NCBI RefSeq assembly: GCF_052113705.1
Contig: NZ_JBGQOG010000006.1
Location: 233,681-297,680, forward strand
Length of the DNA: 64,000 nucleotides
Source: JBGQOG01 sp052113705
GTDB taxonomy: Bacteria; Pseudomonadota; Alphaproteobacteria; Rhodobacterales; Rhodobacteraceae
Direction of reading: 5' to 3'
The notes beneath the pieces are model-generated. The model was given only the letters and a program-made list of their open reading frames with translations. It ran no database searches and had not been told where the DNA came from. Positions 17,977 through 27,230 of this stretch are shown in pieces; positions within the stretch are counted from its first letter, which is position 1; the number at the start of each line of letters is the position of its first letter. Made by a program: the position numbers and the translations under genes.

Positions 17977-18053
17977 GGGGTTCTCCGGGCTGCGGGGGAC
18001 ATGCGGGGGCCAGAGCTGCGGCCCCCGCGTCTGGATATCGCGGGGCGCGGTGC

Positions 18054-18536
18054 TCAGACCGTCCAGGTGTCGAGGATCACCGCATCGGCCTTTTTGTGCA
18101 GCAAGATGCAGTCGAGCACGTCTTGCGGCGCGATCGGCGTGATGCCCGGGATCAGCGCGGCTTCGCCATGGCCATAGAGCGCCTGCAGGGCGAAGCGGCA
18201 GGCATAGACCTTGCCGCCCTCGGACATGAAGCGTTTGAGATTGTTGTTGAAATTCAGATGGCCCGGAAAGGCCTCATCGCCCAGCGTCGGAAAGCCGCGC
18301 TGAATGCCCAGCGTCACGCCGGGGCCGTAAAGCAGGATCGAGGTCTCATAGCCTTTGCGCTGCAACCGGATCGCGTTCAGGATGTTGACCAGCCCGATCG
18401 AGCCCTCAAAGGCCACGGTGTGAAAGGTCACCAGCGCCTTCTCGCCCGCATCGGCCTTCACATCCTCAAAGACCTTTTGTTCGTAATCGACGAAGTAATC
18501 GCCATCTTTATGCGCTTCCTGAGTGACTGTCGGCAT
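18054..18536 (-). CDS. nitB: MSMEG_0572/Sll0783 family nitrogen starvation protein (NitB)
   Basis: 160 residues from ATG 18536 (MPTVTQEAHKDG), with GGAG 6 bp upstream; the upstream ATG at 18548 has no such site. It resembles DsrE-like small proteins, with a conserved Cys in GGKVYACRFALQALYG. In cyanobacteria the orthologue Sll0783 is strongly induced by nitrogen starvation. It is the first gene of the Nit1C operon, separated from nitC by 77 bp. Function unknown. Confidence 0.86.
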   Translation of the reverse strand: MPTVTQEAHKDGDYFVDYEQKVFEDVKADAGEKALVTFHTVAFEGSIGLVNILNAIRLQRKGYETSILLYGPGVTLGIQRGFPTLGDEAFPGHLNFNNNLKRFMSEGGKVYACRFALQALYGHGEAALIPGITPIAPQDVLDCILLHKKADAVILDTWTV

Positions 18537-18548
18537 CTTGCTCTCCAT

Positions 18549-18808
18549 GTTGGTGATGCCTTTTGATGATCGGGTGTAGTGTATGGATCAATAAACAAAA
18601 CAATCTACATACAATAATGGCATCATATATCGTACATTCGCGCATAATATTTTTGCAGCACGGCGGCGTGCGCTCAGAAAATAGCCTCGACCAGAACCCT
18701 GCGCCCGGTTCTGGCGCGCGTCAGATCCGCGCGCCGAACAGCAATCCATACAATCCGCTTCAGTTTCGGGAATCAGCACGATAGAACGGCAGCAGACTGG
18801 AGAAACCG
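18549..18808. promoter_or_regulatory. Divergent promoter region nitB / mocR
   Basis: 260 bp between the divergent nitB operon and the MocR-type regulator. Bases 18,575-18,660 are strikingly AT-rich against the GC-rich flanks. TGTATGGAT (18,580-18,588) and CTACATACA (18,605-18,613) form an imperfect inverted repeat, with TGTAG/CTACA nested beside it. A regulator-binding site for the divergent MocR protein is likely here, but the exact operator is a guess. Confidence 0.45.
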
Positions 18809-20179
18809 ATGACCGACTGGCTTCCGACCCTGAGCAACAACGGCAAACCGCGCTATCTGGCGATTGCGGATGCGATTGCCACCGACATTCGTGCAGGCTC
18901 CCTCGCGCCCGGCGACCGCCTGCCGCCGCAGCGGCGGCTGGCGGCCAGTCTTGGCATCGATTTCACCACCGTCTCACGCGCCTATTCCGAGGCACAGGCC
19001 CGTGGGCTGGTCGACAGTCAGGTCGGACGCGGCACCTTTATCACCGGCACGGCCCCCGCGGATCAGAGCGCCGATCCTTTGCGCGAGGGCGAAGAAGACC
19101 TGTCGATGAACATGCCGCCGGAGCCGACCGATCCGGCGCTTCTGGAGAAAATGCGCGAGGGGATGGGCTATGTCTCGGCCAATCTGATCCCGCTCCTGCG
19201 CTATCAATCGGCGGTGGGCAGCGAAAAAGACAAGATCGCCGCCTCAACCTGGCTGTCGCTGCGCGGCATGGTGCCCCGGCTGGAGCGGATCGCGGTGACC
19301 CCGGGCGCGCATCCGACGATGCTCGCTATTCTGTCGATCCTCACCAACCCCGGCGACACGGTCTTGTGCGAGAACATCACCTATCCGGGCATCCGCAACC
19401 TCGCCGCGCGGATGCGGGTGCGGCTGGAGGGGATTGCGATGGATGCCGACGGCATCCTGCCCGACGCGCTGGAGGCGGCGATCCGGGCGCATGGCCCCCG
19501 CGCGCTCTATCTCAATCCGACGCTGCAGAACCCGACCACCCTGACCATGCCCACCGCCCGGCGGCTGGAGGTCAGCGCGATCCTCAACCGGCACGGATTG
19601 CCGCTGATCGAGGATGATGCCTATGGGTTCATCCCCGCCAAGGCCCCTGCCCCGCTCGCGGTGTCGGCCCCCGATCTGACCTGGCACATCGGCGGTCTGG
19701 CGAAATGCATCGGCGCCGGGCTGCGGCTGGCCTATACCGTCGCGCCCTCGGGCAAGGATGCCTATGCGCTGGCGCAGGCGCTGCGGGCGATCTCGGTCAT
19801 GCCCTCGCCCTTGCCGATGGCGCTGACCACGCGCTGGGTTGAGGATGGCACCGCCGACCGCATCCGCCGCTTCATCCGGCAGGAAAGTGCCGCGCGGCAA
19901 AAGGTGGCCGCCGAGGTCCTGGACGGGTTTGAGTTCACCGCCGCCGAGAATGCGTTCAACATCTGGCTGCGGCTGCCCAAAGGCTCGGGCCGGGCTGATG
20001 TGATTGCGCGGATGGCGGGGCGGCATATCGGCATCATGCCCTCGGATGCTTTCACCGTCGGCGGCACCCCGGATGAGCATGTGCGGGTCTGTCTTGGCGG
20101 CTCGATCACCCGGGATGCGCTGCAGTCGGGCTTGCTGTTTCTCTCGCATGCCATGGTTCCGGACACCTATATGGGGTGA
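18809..20179 (+). CDS. MocR/GntR-type PLP-dependent transcriptional regulator
   Basis: 456 residues. An N-terminal GntR winged helix is followed by a class-I aminotransferase-like domain: LPPQRRLAASLGIDFTTVSR (residues about 35-54) is the DNA-binding motif. The C-terminal part has the aminotransferase landmarks LNPTLQNPTTLTM, IEDDAYGFIP and the PLP lysine in GGLAKCIGAGLRLAYTV. MocR proteins sense an amino compound through PLP and usually control the adjacent divergent operon, here nitBCDEFGH. Known Nit1C clusters in pseudomonads use a sigma-54 activator (NitA) instead, so the control differs here. Confidence 0.86.
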   Translation: MTDWLPTLSNNGKPRYLAIADAIATDIRAGSLAPGDRLPPQRRLAASLGIDFTTVSRAYSEAQARGLVDSQVGRGTFITGTAPADQSADPLREGEEDLSMNMPPEPTDPALLEKMREGMGYVSANLIPLLRYQSAVGSEKDKIAASTWLSLRGMVPRLERIAVTPGAHPTMLAILSILTNPGDTVLCENITYPGIRNLAARMRVRLEGIAMDADGILPDALEAAIRAHGPRALYLNPTLQNPTTLTMPTARRLEVSAILNRHGLPLIEDDAYGFIPAKAPAPLAVSAPDLTWHIGGLAKCIGAGLRLAYTVAPSGKDAYALAQALRAISVMPSPLPMALTTRWVEDGTADRIRRFIRQESAARQKVAAEVLDGFEFTAAENAFNIWLRLPKGSGRADVIARMAGRHIGIMPSDAFTVGGTPDEHVRVCLGGSITRDALQSGLLFLSHAMVPDTYMG

Positions 20180-20389
20180 CCCCGCGCGTTGCCGGACGGA
20201 CCGGGGCACAGAGCCGCGCCCCGTTAGGGGCGGGACTGCCCCCACCCCGCCCCCGGGGCCGGATGGCGGAGAGGCAGGTGCCGCAGTCTTCACAGCATAT
20301 GGCGATGCGCAGGGGCGCGCGCCGTGCCCCTCGTTCTGCAGGTACCGGGTCATTTGTCGGGTCCCGCCCGAAGGGGGTGTCGCGGAGAC

Positions 20390-20770
20390 GCCGAGCAAGT
20401 TTCCCCCCGACGTGCCCGCGCGCGGTGTGCGCTGGGTCCTCCACTATACGGATCAGCACGGACCGCGTTGCCACGCCGTCATGCCGATCGCGTTGAAGAT
20501 CGGCGGCGGGCCGCAGACCGGGTCAAGAAGGCCAAGGTTGATAGCGTCAGGCGCGCTGGCATCCCTTCCGGGAACTGCGAGCGTCTGAAGGCGCTGGCAC
20601 GGGAGAAGCGGGAGCTGTGCCAGGCCCACGAGATCCACCGAAAGGCGTCAGCCAATTCTTCGATGATCGAGCGCAATGCGGGATCACTTCGCGCGCTGCG
20701 TGAGATGCTCGGCCGCCGGTCGAAGGGTTGGTCGGGTTCATCGTCGATCATCGCGAGAACCACGGGCAGT
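20390..20770 (+). pseudogene. IS3-family orfA / start of orfB, decayed
   Basis: The translation in one frame (about 20,392-20,520) reads SKFPPDVPARGVRWVLHYTD and AVMPIALKIGGGPQT. A shift to another frame gives VKKAKVDSVRRAGIP, ERLKALAREKRELCQAHEIH and RKASA. Both parts match the usual IS3-type OrfA helix-turn-helix and leucine-zipper text. At about 20,730 a third frame gives VGFIVDHRENHG, the expected start of OrfB. At least two frameshifts and loss of the rest show a dead remnant. Bases 20,180-20,390, between the mocR stop and this fragment, show no recognisable feature. Confidence 0.72.
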
Positions 20771-20899
20771 GATGCGGGAACCGGAGTCGCGCAACGGCGA
20801 GTTACCCGCGGGCTGACCTGCCCCGTAGGGCGTCCTATGCCTGCGGTTGCGGTTTCTCTGCTGTCTGGCTGATGTGGCGTTGATGTCGGGAACCCAAAC

Positions 20900-20933
20900 G
20901 ACAAAACCCCCGCGTGTTGCGGGGGTTTTTGTC
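20900..20933. terminator. Strong rho-independent terminator, probably of the former tRNA-fMet
   Basis: The stem CCCCCGC / GCGGGGG (7 bp, GTGTT loop) is extended by AAAA/TTTT and GAC/GTC and ends in T-rich tails on both strands. On the minus strand it lies about 20 bp after the CCA-end sequence at 20,953-20,964, the expected position for the native terminator of the initiator tRNA gene before the island inserted. Confidence 0.8.
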
Positions 20934-20952
20934 GGTATTGGGTCGGTATCGA

Positions 20953-20964
20953 TGGTTGCGGGAG
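20953..20964 (-). repeat. Left att remnant: 12-bp CCA end of tRNA-fMet
   Basis: TGGTTGCGGGAG is identical to the first 12 bases of the 45-bp repeat at 56,791 and 63,926, that is, the complement of the tRNA 3' end CTCCCGCAACCA. A tRNA-type terminator lies just outside it. Downstream of base 20,964 the tRNA similarity stops abruptly. Twelve bases could arise by chance, but position and terminator argue for an old attL. Confidence 0.6.
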
Positions 20965-21177
20965 CTCGACTTCATAAATACTTGCCTTTGTATGAAACCC
21001 CGTGTGTCAACGATAATCGCTTTATAGAATGCAGATTTTCATGTGCATGAGGCCGCATCGCTTCCTTGATCAAACCCCGCGAAATCAACGCCGCAGAACC
21101 CTTCGCCAAATTCTTCAGAAAGCGCCGGAATAGCTCATTTATCTAGAAACACTCAGGTAGGTCGGAATATCCCGTGC

Positions 21178-23121
21178 CTAGCTCAGTGGCATGTCTGGCC
21201 AATCGTCAGGCACGAGAGCGGGCGGTTTCGTCCAAGGTTCCTCAACGATGGCTTCCTGAAACCAAGCGTCCCTAAGATTGGCGTGTTCCGTTACAATTAG
21301 TTGAAAGCCGGGCACATCATCGATTGTGAAGCGTTTGAGCACTTCAAAAAGGCGCCGAACTGCATCAATATCTGCATCTTGCTCTGTCTGAGCGACCGAG
21401 CCACCAGCATCCCTATACGCGCTCTCGGAGGGAAAATATACTTGCGTCGGCTGATCAATCACCAAAAACCGAGGTATAGGCTGATCATAGTCAGAAGCAA
21501 AACGATGAAGTGAAAGGAGTGCTGCTAGATGATAAGCAAGATGGCTTGCACCTCCGCCAGATTTATTCATGTAGACCGGTCGACCAGGCCGGTCGATCAC
21601 GACCGTAAGGTTGTGTAGGTCCAACCTTGCAGGATATTGACTGAACTCACCGTTCAAATTCTTGATGTAACCCGACATATACATGGCGATGTTACTTAGG
21701 GTCGCTGCCAGCTTGGATTCAGAATCGTCCGCGCCAAGTTGCTCCTCGATATCCGAAATGTGCGCCTTGAGCCGTCGTTCCTCGCTCAATAAACGATCCA
21801 GCTCGCTGTCGGTGACCAAATTTTCCAAGAAAAGGCTCACACGACCAACAACGCGGGACGCTGCGTTGTTCCTGCTACCCATCTGGGCGATAATCTCATT
21901 GGCTTGGATGGCGGAAGACAACTCCAGTTCTTTGTTGCGCATGCTGTCGGTCAGGATGCCAACCTCTTTTCGCAGGCCCAGCAGAAAAGCTTCGAGGGCC
22001 GGTCGTTCGCCGGTTACGGCAGAAAGTTCCCGCTCAAGATTTTCCAACTCAGCCAACATTGCTTTTGCAATTGGCGTTTCGATTCCTAGATTTGCCTGAG
22101 CAAAGGGCCATTGCCATTCGCCAGTCGCCTTGTTGAATGGAAGCGCATTGATCGATGTGAGCCGGTCGCGCTGTTCGATAACCTCTCCCTCGAAACCATT
22201 CGCCCGTTTCGCAAACTGTTCCGCACTTTCCATTTGCCTTTGGATAATGCGACGACGGTCTCGCATTGACGCCAATTCGTTCTCTATCAATGATACGCGG
22301 TCACTGTCGTCATCAGGTATTGATTGCGGCTGCCAATTCAGTGCTTGTCGAAGCATTTCCGTGACTTTAATCTCAACCTCCCCATGAAGAGGAATACCTA
22401 CTGCTCTGGCTTCGGAAAGCAGCCCGATCGCACGCTGTTCCGAATTATCCAACGCATCCTTAGCCTGATTGACCAATTTCGTATTCAGCCGAAGTCCACG
22501 TTGAGCGGTGCGTAATTGCGCCTCCAACGTAAATTTATCTCGGCCAGATACGCCAAGCAGAATCGGCAGCGTGTCTTTTATGGCTTGGGGCTGATAATCC
22601 TCATTCTGACGGTAGAACAGCTGGTCCTTGTTCGCGACAATCCCCTGCTTCTGAAACAGGTAGTAAAGCGTGTGCTTGATATTCGCGTCGTAGCTTTCGC
22701 GGCTGTTCTCGATTGGGACCTCGGTGGCGTTCTCAGGAATTCCCAGCAGTTGCGACAGCAGCGACGCTATTCCGTTATCATTATCGTTGACCATGAGTTC
22801 ATCCGGCTCGGGGGGCATGACATCTGCGCCACGTCTGAGCATAACGGCGCTTGCACTCAGGGCGCCCGGCGAAGGCGCGGGCTTCGCAACCAAAACCTCC
22901 TCGCCATGGAACCGATATATGACCGCATACCAAGCCACTTTGTCTCGTATTACCCCTTCTGGGACATTGAAGGTCGATCTGCCCATGCAATACTCGATAA
23001 TTTCGGAGAGGGCGGATTTTCCTGTGGAGGACCGACCTGTGATGATATTCAGCCCGTCATGAAATTTCACATCGCGCCGACGGCCATCATCACTGTAGAT
23101 GTGGATGGATTTGATTTTCAT
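21178..23121 (-). CDS. ABC-3C system ATPase, DUF3732 family
   Basis: 647 residues. Rad50/SMC-like ATPase: Walker A GRSSTGKS at residues 29-36, long coiled-coil-rich middle (about 190-480), ABC signature region NKSGGGASHLAYHLAALL near residue 535 and Walker B RFLVIDQPTQVYFP. The C-terminal part with VTEHANLRDAWF is the DUF3732 form. It is the last gene of a three-gene operon and overlaps the middle component by 4 bp (ATGA). Known: such ATPases form three-component (ABC-3C) conflict systems with a middle component and an effector. Predicted to control the effector on sensing invading nucleic acid. Confidence 0.85.
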   Translation of the reverse strand: MKIKSIHIYSDDGRRRDVKFHDGLNIITGRSSTGKSALSEIIEYCMGRSTFNVPEGVIRDKVAWYAVIYRFHGEEVLVAKPAPSPGALSASAVMLRRGADVMPPEPDELMVNDNDNGIASLLSQLLGIPENATEVPIENSRESYDANIKHTLYYLFQKQGIVANKDQLFYRQNEDYQPQAIKDTLPILLGVSGRDKFTLEAQLRTAQRGLRLNTKLVNQAKDALDNSEQRAIGLLSEARAVGIPLHGEVEIKVTEMLRQALNWQPQSIPDDDSDRVSLIENELASMRDRRRIIQRQMESAEQFAKRANGFEGEVIEQRDRLTSINALPFNKATGEWQWPFAQANLGIETPIAKAMLAELENLERELSAVTGERPALEAFLLGLRKEVGILTDSMRNKELELSSAIQANEIIAQMGSRNNAASRVVGRVSLFLENLVTDSELDRLLSEERRLKAHISDIEEQLGADDSESKLAATLSNIAMYMSGYIKNLNGEFSQYPARLDLHNLTVVIDRPGRPVYMNKSGGGASHLAYHLAALLSLHRFASDYDQPIPRFLVIDQPTQVYFPSESAYRDAGGSVAQTEQDADIDAVRRLFEVLKRFTIDDVPGFQLIVTEHANLRDAWFQEAIVEEPWTKPPALVPDDWPDMPLS

Positions 23122-23606
23122 GGTCGAATTCCCAAAGTCGAATATATGGTGCTGCTTTGGCCAATGCGCGCGAACTCTTTGCCTAAAAACACCGCGGCAC
23201 GTTGAGTTGCTTTGGTCTCATCTGTGCCCGAGATGGTCTTCTTTACGCCATCGTTCACAGTGGTCAGTCTTCCATTAGCCTGAACGCTCATCGTGCCAAC
23301 GCTGCTGAGCACTCCCAAAGCTTCAAGCGTAAAAGGGAACATATCCGTGCAGCGTTGGCCAAAATCGACCTGCAACTCGGGGTGATCAGCGATGATTTTC
23401 AGTAAAAAATTCCTATTCCCACGTTGGATGACCTCACGCGACTGCCGCTGCAACGCCAAAGGAAGTATCAGCAATGACATCGAGAACGGCATGCCCTTAG
23501 CGTCGATTTCTTGAAACGCAGCCATGGCTCTGTATAGGACCAGGCCACAGAATCCCGGATTGAAAAGGTTTCGCACCTCTATAGGTCGCCTATCCCATTG
23601 CTTCAT
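23118..23606 (-). CDS. ABC-3C middle component
   Basis: 162 residues between the effector and ATPase genes, with ATGA overlaps on both sides. The text WDRRPIEVRNLFNPGFCGLV followed by LILPLALQRQSREVI and, near the end, TKATQRAAVFLGKEFARIG is that of the 'three component ABC system middle component' family. No catalytic motif is evident; it probably bridges ATPase and effector. Confidence 0.82.
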   Translation of the reverse strand: MKQWDRRPIEVRNLFNPGFCGLVLYRAMAAFQEIDAKGMPFSMSLLILPLALQRQSREVIQRGNRNFLLKIIADHPELQVDFGQRCTDMFPFTLEALGVLSSVGTMSVQANGRLTTVNDGVKKTISGTDETKATQRAAVFLGKEFARIGQSSTIYSTLGIRP

Positions 23607-24796
23607 GCCGCTGTCCCTAAAATTTTGGCAAGGCGCTCAAGAAACCTAGGATGCCAGTGAACTCTTGGTATAGGTCGATCATTGGCTAGCATCTGGAATG
23701 CACCTCGCACGACATAGCCTTCATTTACCCTCTCGCGAATTCGAAGATGCGGGGTTTCATTCAACGCCCAAAGGTAAAGTGCTTTTCCAGCTTCGATGCA
23801 GGCGTCTTCCTGGCTTGTCTCCGTGATATTCTCATAGAGGATTGCCTTATGCCGATCCCATTCTTCGACCAGTCGCTCTTCATAATCTTCGATTTCGCCG
23901 GCTACAATCAAATGTGCGCGCGCCCAGATAGAACGCTGCTCGAATGCGCGATAATAGTCGATGATCGCGTGCCTTATCCTTTGATCCGAAAGCTTCAGGG
24001 CGTGGAGCTGAACCACAAAAGTGCGCTTATCGTTCGACGGGTCAATATTATCGGGCTGCTTGTTTCGCAAATCGATGGGCAAATTGTCTGCTTTGAACTG
24101 TTCGGCTAGTAGCACCAGCTGGTCGAATACCTCTTGAACCTTGATGGCCTTTCGCTCCTTTTCCGTGAGCGCGCGGATTACTAAATCTGACCACCAACCC
24201 TCCAGCCTCTCAAAGAGTGCCTTTCGGTCCTCTTTTCTGATCGTGCGCAATCGTTGATCAATTAGCGTTGGGATGTCATCGATGCGCGGGGTGCTCGGCG
24301 AGATAGTAATGCGGTCATAGAAGTCCTGCGCCTCTATTTCCGTGAGTAATTTGAGGTCGGCCTTCACCTTACCGATTTCCGCCGACGTGCTGGAAGCGAG
24401 CGCGGCGGCGGCTGCAGCGGCACGAGTCTCACCCAGACCACCGTCGCGAACGAAATACTCTAAAAACGACCCAGCGGATACACTAGCGGTGCTATAAAGT
24501 ATGAACCTAGTGCTGGAACCGGCTGCACCAGCCGACTTGTAATAATTCACCCAGACACGAACTGATTTCCAAAAATCCACAGAAAGGTCGGACAGTCGAT
24601 CGCCCACAGCTTTGTGTTTTAGTGACCCCAGTGTTACCCGACCGTCTGCCAAGACGAATTCCACGTCGTCGTTACGCTCAATATAGACTTCACAGTCCTC
24701 AGGCAGGTCAAACATTCGAAGTAGTGCATACCTCGATTGATAAATGTAACCCAAACCGGGTTCTGCCGCAGAGAACTGTGACGTGGCACCCATCAT
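23603..24796 (-). CDS. ABC-3C effector with Cap4/DUF4297-like nuclease N-terminus
   Basis: 397 residues, first gene of the operon (ATG 24796 or 24793). Residues 14-62 carry GLGYIYQSRYALLRM, EVYIERNDDVEFVL and LGSLKHK. This is the E...D...(x)K spacing of PD-(D/E)xK-like dsDNA endonuclease domains seen in Cap4/DUF4297 proteins. The C-terminal part (about 230-397) is the ABC-3C C-terminal domain with IRERVNEGYVVRGAFQMLAN and VHWHPRFLERL. Likely a nuclease that kills or cleaves on ATPase signalling. GC content is clearly below that of the chromosomal genes, consistent with transfer. Confidence 0.8.
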   Translation of the reverse strand: MMGATSQFSAAEPGLGYIYQSRYALLRMFDLPEDCEVYIERNDDVEFVLADGRVTLGSLKHKAVGDRLSDLSVDFWKSVRVWVNYYKSAGAAGSSTRFILYSTASVSAGSFLEYFVRDGGLGETRAAAAAAALASSTSAEIGKVKADLKLLTEIEAQDFYDRITISPSTPRIDDIPTLIDQRLRTIRKEDRKALFERLEGWWSDLVIRALTEKERKAIKVQEVFDQLVLLAEQFKADNLPIDLRNKQPDNIDPSNDKRTFVVQLHALKLSDQRIRHAIIDYYRAFEQRSIWARAHLIVAGEIEDYEERLVEEWDRHKAILYENITETSQEDACIEAGKALYLWALNETPHLRIRERVNEGYVVRGAFQMLANDRPIPRVHWHPRFLERLAKILGTAA

Positions 24797-25021
24797 TTAA
24801 CCGCGCCCGGCACAACCAAGGATATCGTGTCCAATTTCAAATCAAGTCCTTTTTACTAATTCAACAGCCAAAATTGTGGGGCTTGTGGCTTCTCAAATCA
24901 ATAGAAATCAACGAAGTATGAAATTAGCCATTGCGCTGCCACGCTGAATATAGAGGGTATCTGCCATCCATTCGCTATGGGCGTGCGCCCTATCTGCTTT
25001 TAGCGTCAGCGCATTTGATGA

Positions 25022-25372
25022 AAGATCCTTGAGCCCGCTGAAGCGGTTCCGCTTTTCCTACCTTTTGATGCGGTCAGAGATTTGGGAGCGCGCGTGGCTA
25101 ACCAACTGCTGGTTTGTGGCTTCCCAAAAGCGGCCAATCTGGAAAACCCGTTATTGCTCGACGACAGCTTGTTCTGGGGATCTCTGCATCTCCTTCAAGA
25201 AGCCGACGACTGCGAGATCAAGACGTTTGGCGCCCCCGTCGCTTCTCAGAAGTTTTATCCCATGCACGACATCTGGATGCATGCAGATGACATCGCAACC
25301 GACCACCCAAACCTGAGAGCGCTCAACGCTGGTTGTGTAGGAATGCCGTTACTTGTGGAACATTTTCATTAA
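25022..25372 (+). pseudogene. Unrecognised open frame, probably a gene fragment
   Basis: A stop-bounded frame of about 116 codons without a convincing start; the first possible starts are TTG/GTG near 25,082. Its translation is protein-like (VANQLLVCGFPKAANLENP; HDIWMHADDIATDHPNL) but I do not recognise a family. It ends shortly before transposase debris, so a truncated C-terminus is the simplest reading. Bases 24,797-25,021 hold the ABC-3C promoter region on the minus strand and nothing else I can name. Confidence 0.35.
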
Positions 25373-25403
25373 GCTCGGGGGTTCCGGGCTAAGGAGATGT
25401 TCT

Positions 25404-25760
25404 ATGACCAAGGATCAACGCGAGATTCAGCGCAAATGGCCCTGCCGAGTAGTGGCAGGGCAATATTTGTCCACAGGCTACACTGAGCGCTTGTCTGAAG
25501 CTGGCTTCGGGCCATCAGTCGCGGGCGTTGGCGATGCCTATGGCAACATCCTCGCGGAAACGATCAATGTGCGCTACAAAACTGAGCTGGTCGATCGTCT
25601 GGGCCGGTGGCGTCACATGCAGGATATGGAAAAGGCCACCTTCAGCTGGGTCGATTGGTTAAACAACAGGCGCCCGCATGGCCCAATCGGGAACATCCCA
25701 CCAGCAGTAGCTGAAGAGAACAGCTATGCAAAGTGCGTCGTGCTCGATATGGTCGCGTGA
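25404..25760 (+). pseudogene. Chimeric transposase remnant (IS481-like start, IS3 orfB end)
   Basis: ATG 25404 has AAGGAG 7 bp upstream. The first 11 residues, MTKDQREIQRK, are the usual start of IS481-type transposases. After that the frame switches to IS3-family OrfB C-terminal text: GYTERLSEAGFGPSV, VGDAYGNILAETINVRYKTE, FSWVDWLNNRRPHGPIGNIP. The catalytic domain up to the second aspartate is missing, so it cannot be active. It looks like a fusion of two insertion-sequence ends by deletion. Confidence 0.72.
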
Positions 25761-25904
25761 AATGAAGCTTTAGATCTCCGGCAAACGCGGGGCGTTTCAA
25801 ACTACGACATAGGACAGTCACGCAAGACGCTTACACCTCGGGCTTGGCCGTGCGGGAAACTGCTGCCGTTCACCAATTTTATTTCAACGGCCGCTTTTCA
25901 GAAA

Positions 25905-27221
25905 TTACGCACGTGGCCAATGAGGATGTTGGTCATCAATGACGATCGGATGGCTATGTGATCGGCCAAGGAGAATATGTGGGTGATCTACTGGTAGGTC
26001 AGCATGAGTATGTTCAATTGTTCCTGTATCGTCTTGCGCCCAAAGAATGACCCCGCCGGCCATCCCGGCCGCGGCCAGCAATGCAAGCACGGCAAATGCA
26101 GTCGTTGGCCCGGCTACCGTAATCAACCACCCAGAAAGTGGATAGGTGACAAGCCAACAGGCATGAGACAGCGCAAATTGAGCGGCGTAAACTGCAGGTC
26201 GGTCTTCGGCATGTGCGGATCGTTTGAGCAACCGCCCTGACGGGGTCAACACGACCGAATACCCAATCCCTATGATTAGCCAGCCTACAAGAAGCGGGAC
26301 CCATTGCAGACTATAGGTCATCGACATGAGGGACAGGCCCAGTAAAGCGGTGACCAGCACCGCCGCACCGCCGATCATCACGGGGCGGTCTGGGCGGCCG
26401 TCCAGTAGACGGGGCAAAAGCAGTGCTGCCAGCATGGAACCACCGCCAAATGCGCCGAGTGCAATCGCCACTTGCGTGTCTCCCAGCCCCAGATGTGAGC
26501 GGACCAGCACCACAGTATTTACCAGAACCATCGCACCAGCTGCTGCCGCCGCGAGGTTGAGCGACAGCAACCCTCGAAGACGCGGTGTGGCGAGGTAAAT
26601 CCGCATGCCACGTGTGGTGCGATCATAGATGCCTCTTGGCGCCGATGGTTGTGGGCTGGGCAGCATCACGGACACGACCAGCAAGGCCGAGCCAACAAAG
26701 CCGATCACTGTGCCGACGAACAAGACATGATAGCTGACGACGGCCAGAAGGATCGCAGCCAACATCGGACTAATGATGTTCTCCAAGTCATAGGCCAACC
26801 GCGACAGGGATAGCGCGCGGGTATAACGGTCTTCTTCGGGCAGGATATCGGGGATGGTTGCCTGAAATGTCGGCGTGAACGCGGCAGAGGCCGATTGCAG
26901 CACAAAGATCAGGATATAGACCTGCCAGACCTCGCTCACGAACGGCAAACAAAGGGCCACCGCCGCCCGGATCAAATCGAGACTGACCAGCATCCCCCGC
27001 CTGGGCCAGCGATTTGCAAACGCCCCCGCGATGGGGGCGATCCCCACATAGGCCACCATCTTGATCGTGAAAATCGTGCCTAGAACCAGACCCGCCCGCT
27101 CACCCGACAGATCATAGGCCAAAAGACCGAGTGCGATGGTCGCAAGCCCAGTGCCAAGCAAGGCCACGATCTGCGCCAGAAACAGATGGCGATAGGTGCG
27201 GTCGGCAAGGACTGCGAGCAT
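25905..27221 (-). CDS. MFS metal efflux protein, NreB-like, with His-rich tail
   Basis: 438 residues, about twelve membrane helices (DUF894/MFS_3-like; first helix LFLAQIVALLGTGLATIALG). The last 35 residues contain at least eight histidines (HTHADLPVDHPH, then GRSHSHPIVIDDQHPH), as in nickel exporters of the NreB group. It lies 9 bp behind an RcnR/DmeR-like regulator in the same operon, facing a HupE/UreJ permease across a shared operator. Ni(II)/Co(II) export is inferred from this context. Confidence 0.75.
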   Translation of the reverse strand: MLAVLADRTYRHLFLAQIVALLGTGLATIALGLLAYDLSGERAGLVLGTIFTIKMVAYVGIAPIAGAFANRWPRRGMLVSLDLIRAAVALCLPFVSEVWQVYILIFVLQSASAAFTPTFQATIPDILPEEDRYTRALSLSRLAYDLENIISPMLAAILLAVVSYHVLFVGTVIGFVGSALLVVSVMLPSPQPSAPRGIYDRTTRGMRIYLATPRLRGLLSLNLAAAAAGAMVLVNTVVLVRSHLGLGDTQVAIALGAFGGGSMLAALLLPRLLDGRPDRPVMIGGAAVLVTALLGLSLMSMTYSLQWVPLLVGWLIIGIGYSVVLTPSGRLLKRSAHAEDRPAVYAAQFALSHACWLVTYPLSGWLITVAGPTTAFAVLALLAAAGMAGGVILWAQDDTGTIEHTHADLPVDHPHILLGRSHSHPIVIDDQHPHWPRA

Positions 27222-27230
27222 GTTGATCCC

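Noticed and set aside
20180..20320. C/G-rich stretch as a possible terminator after mocR
   Set aside because: Many short G and C runs but no clean stem with a T tail; too ambiguous to call.
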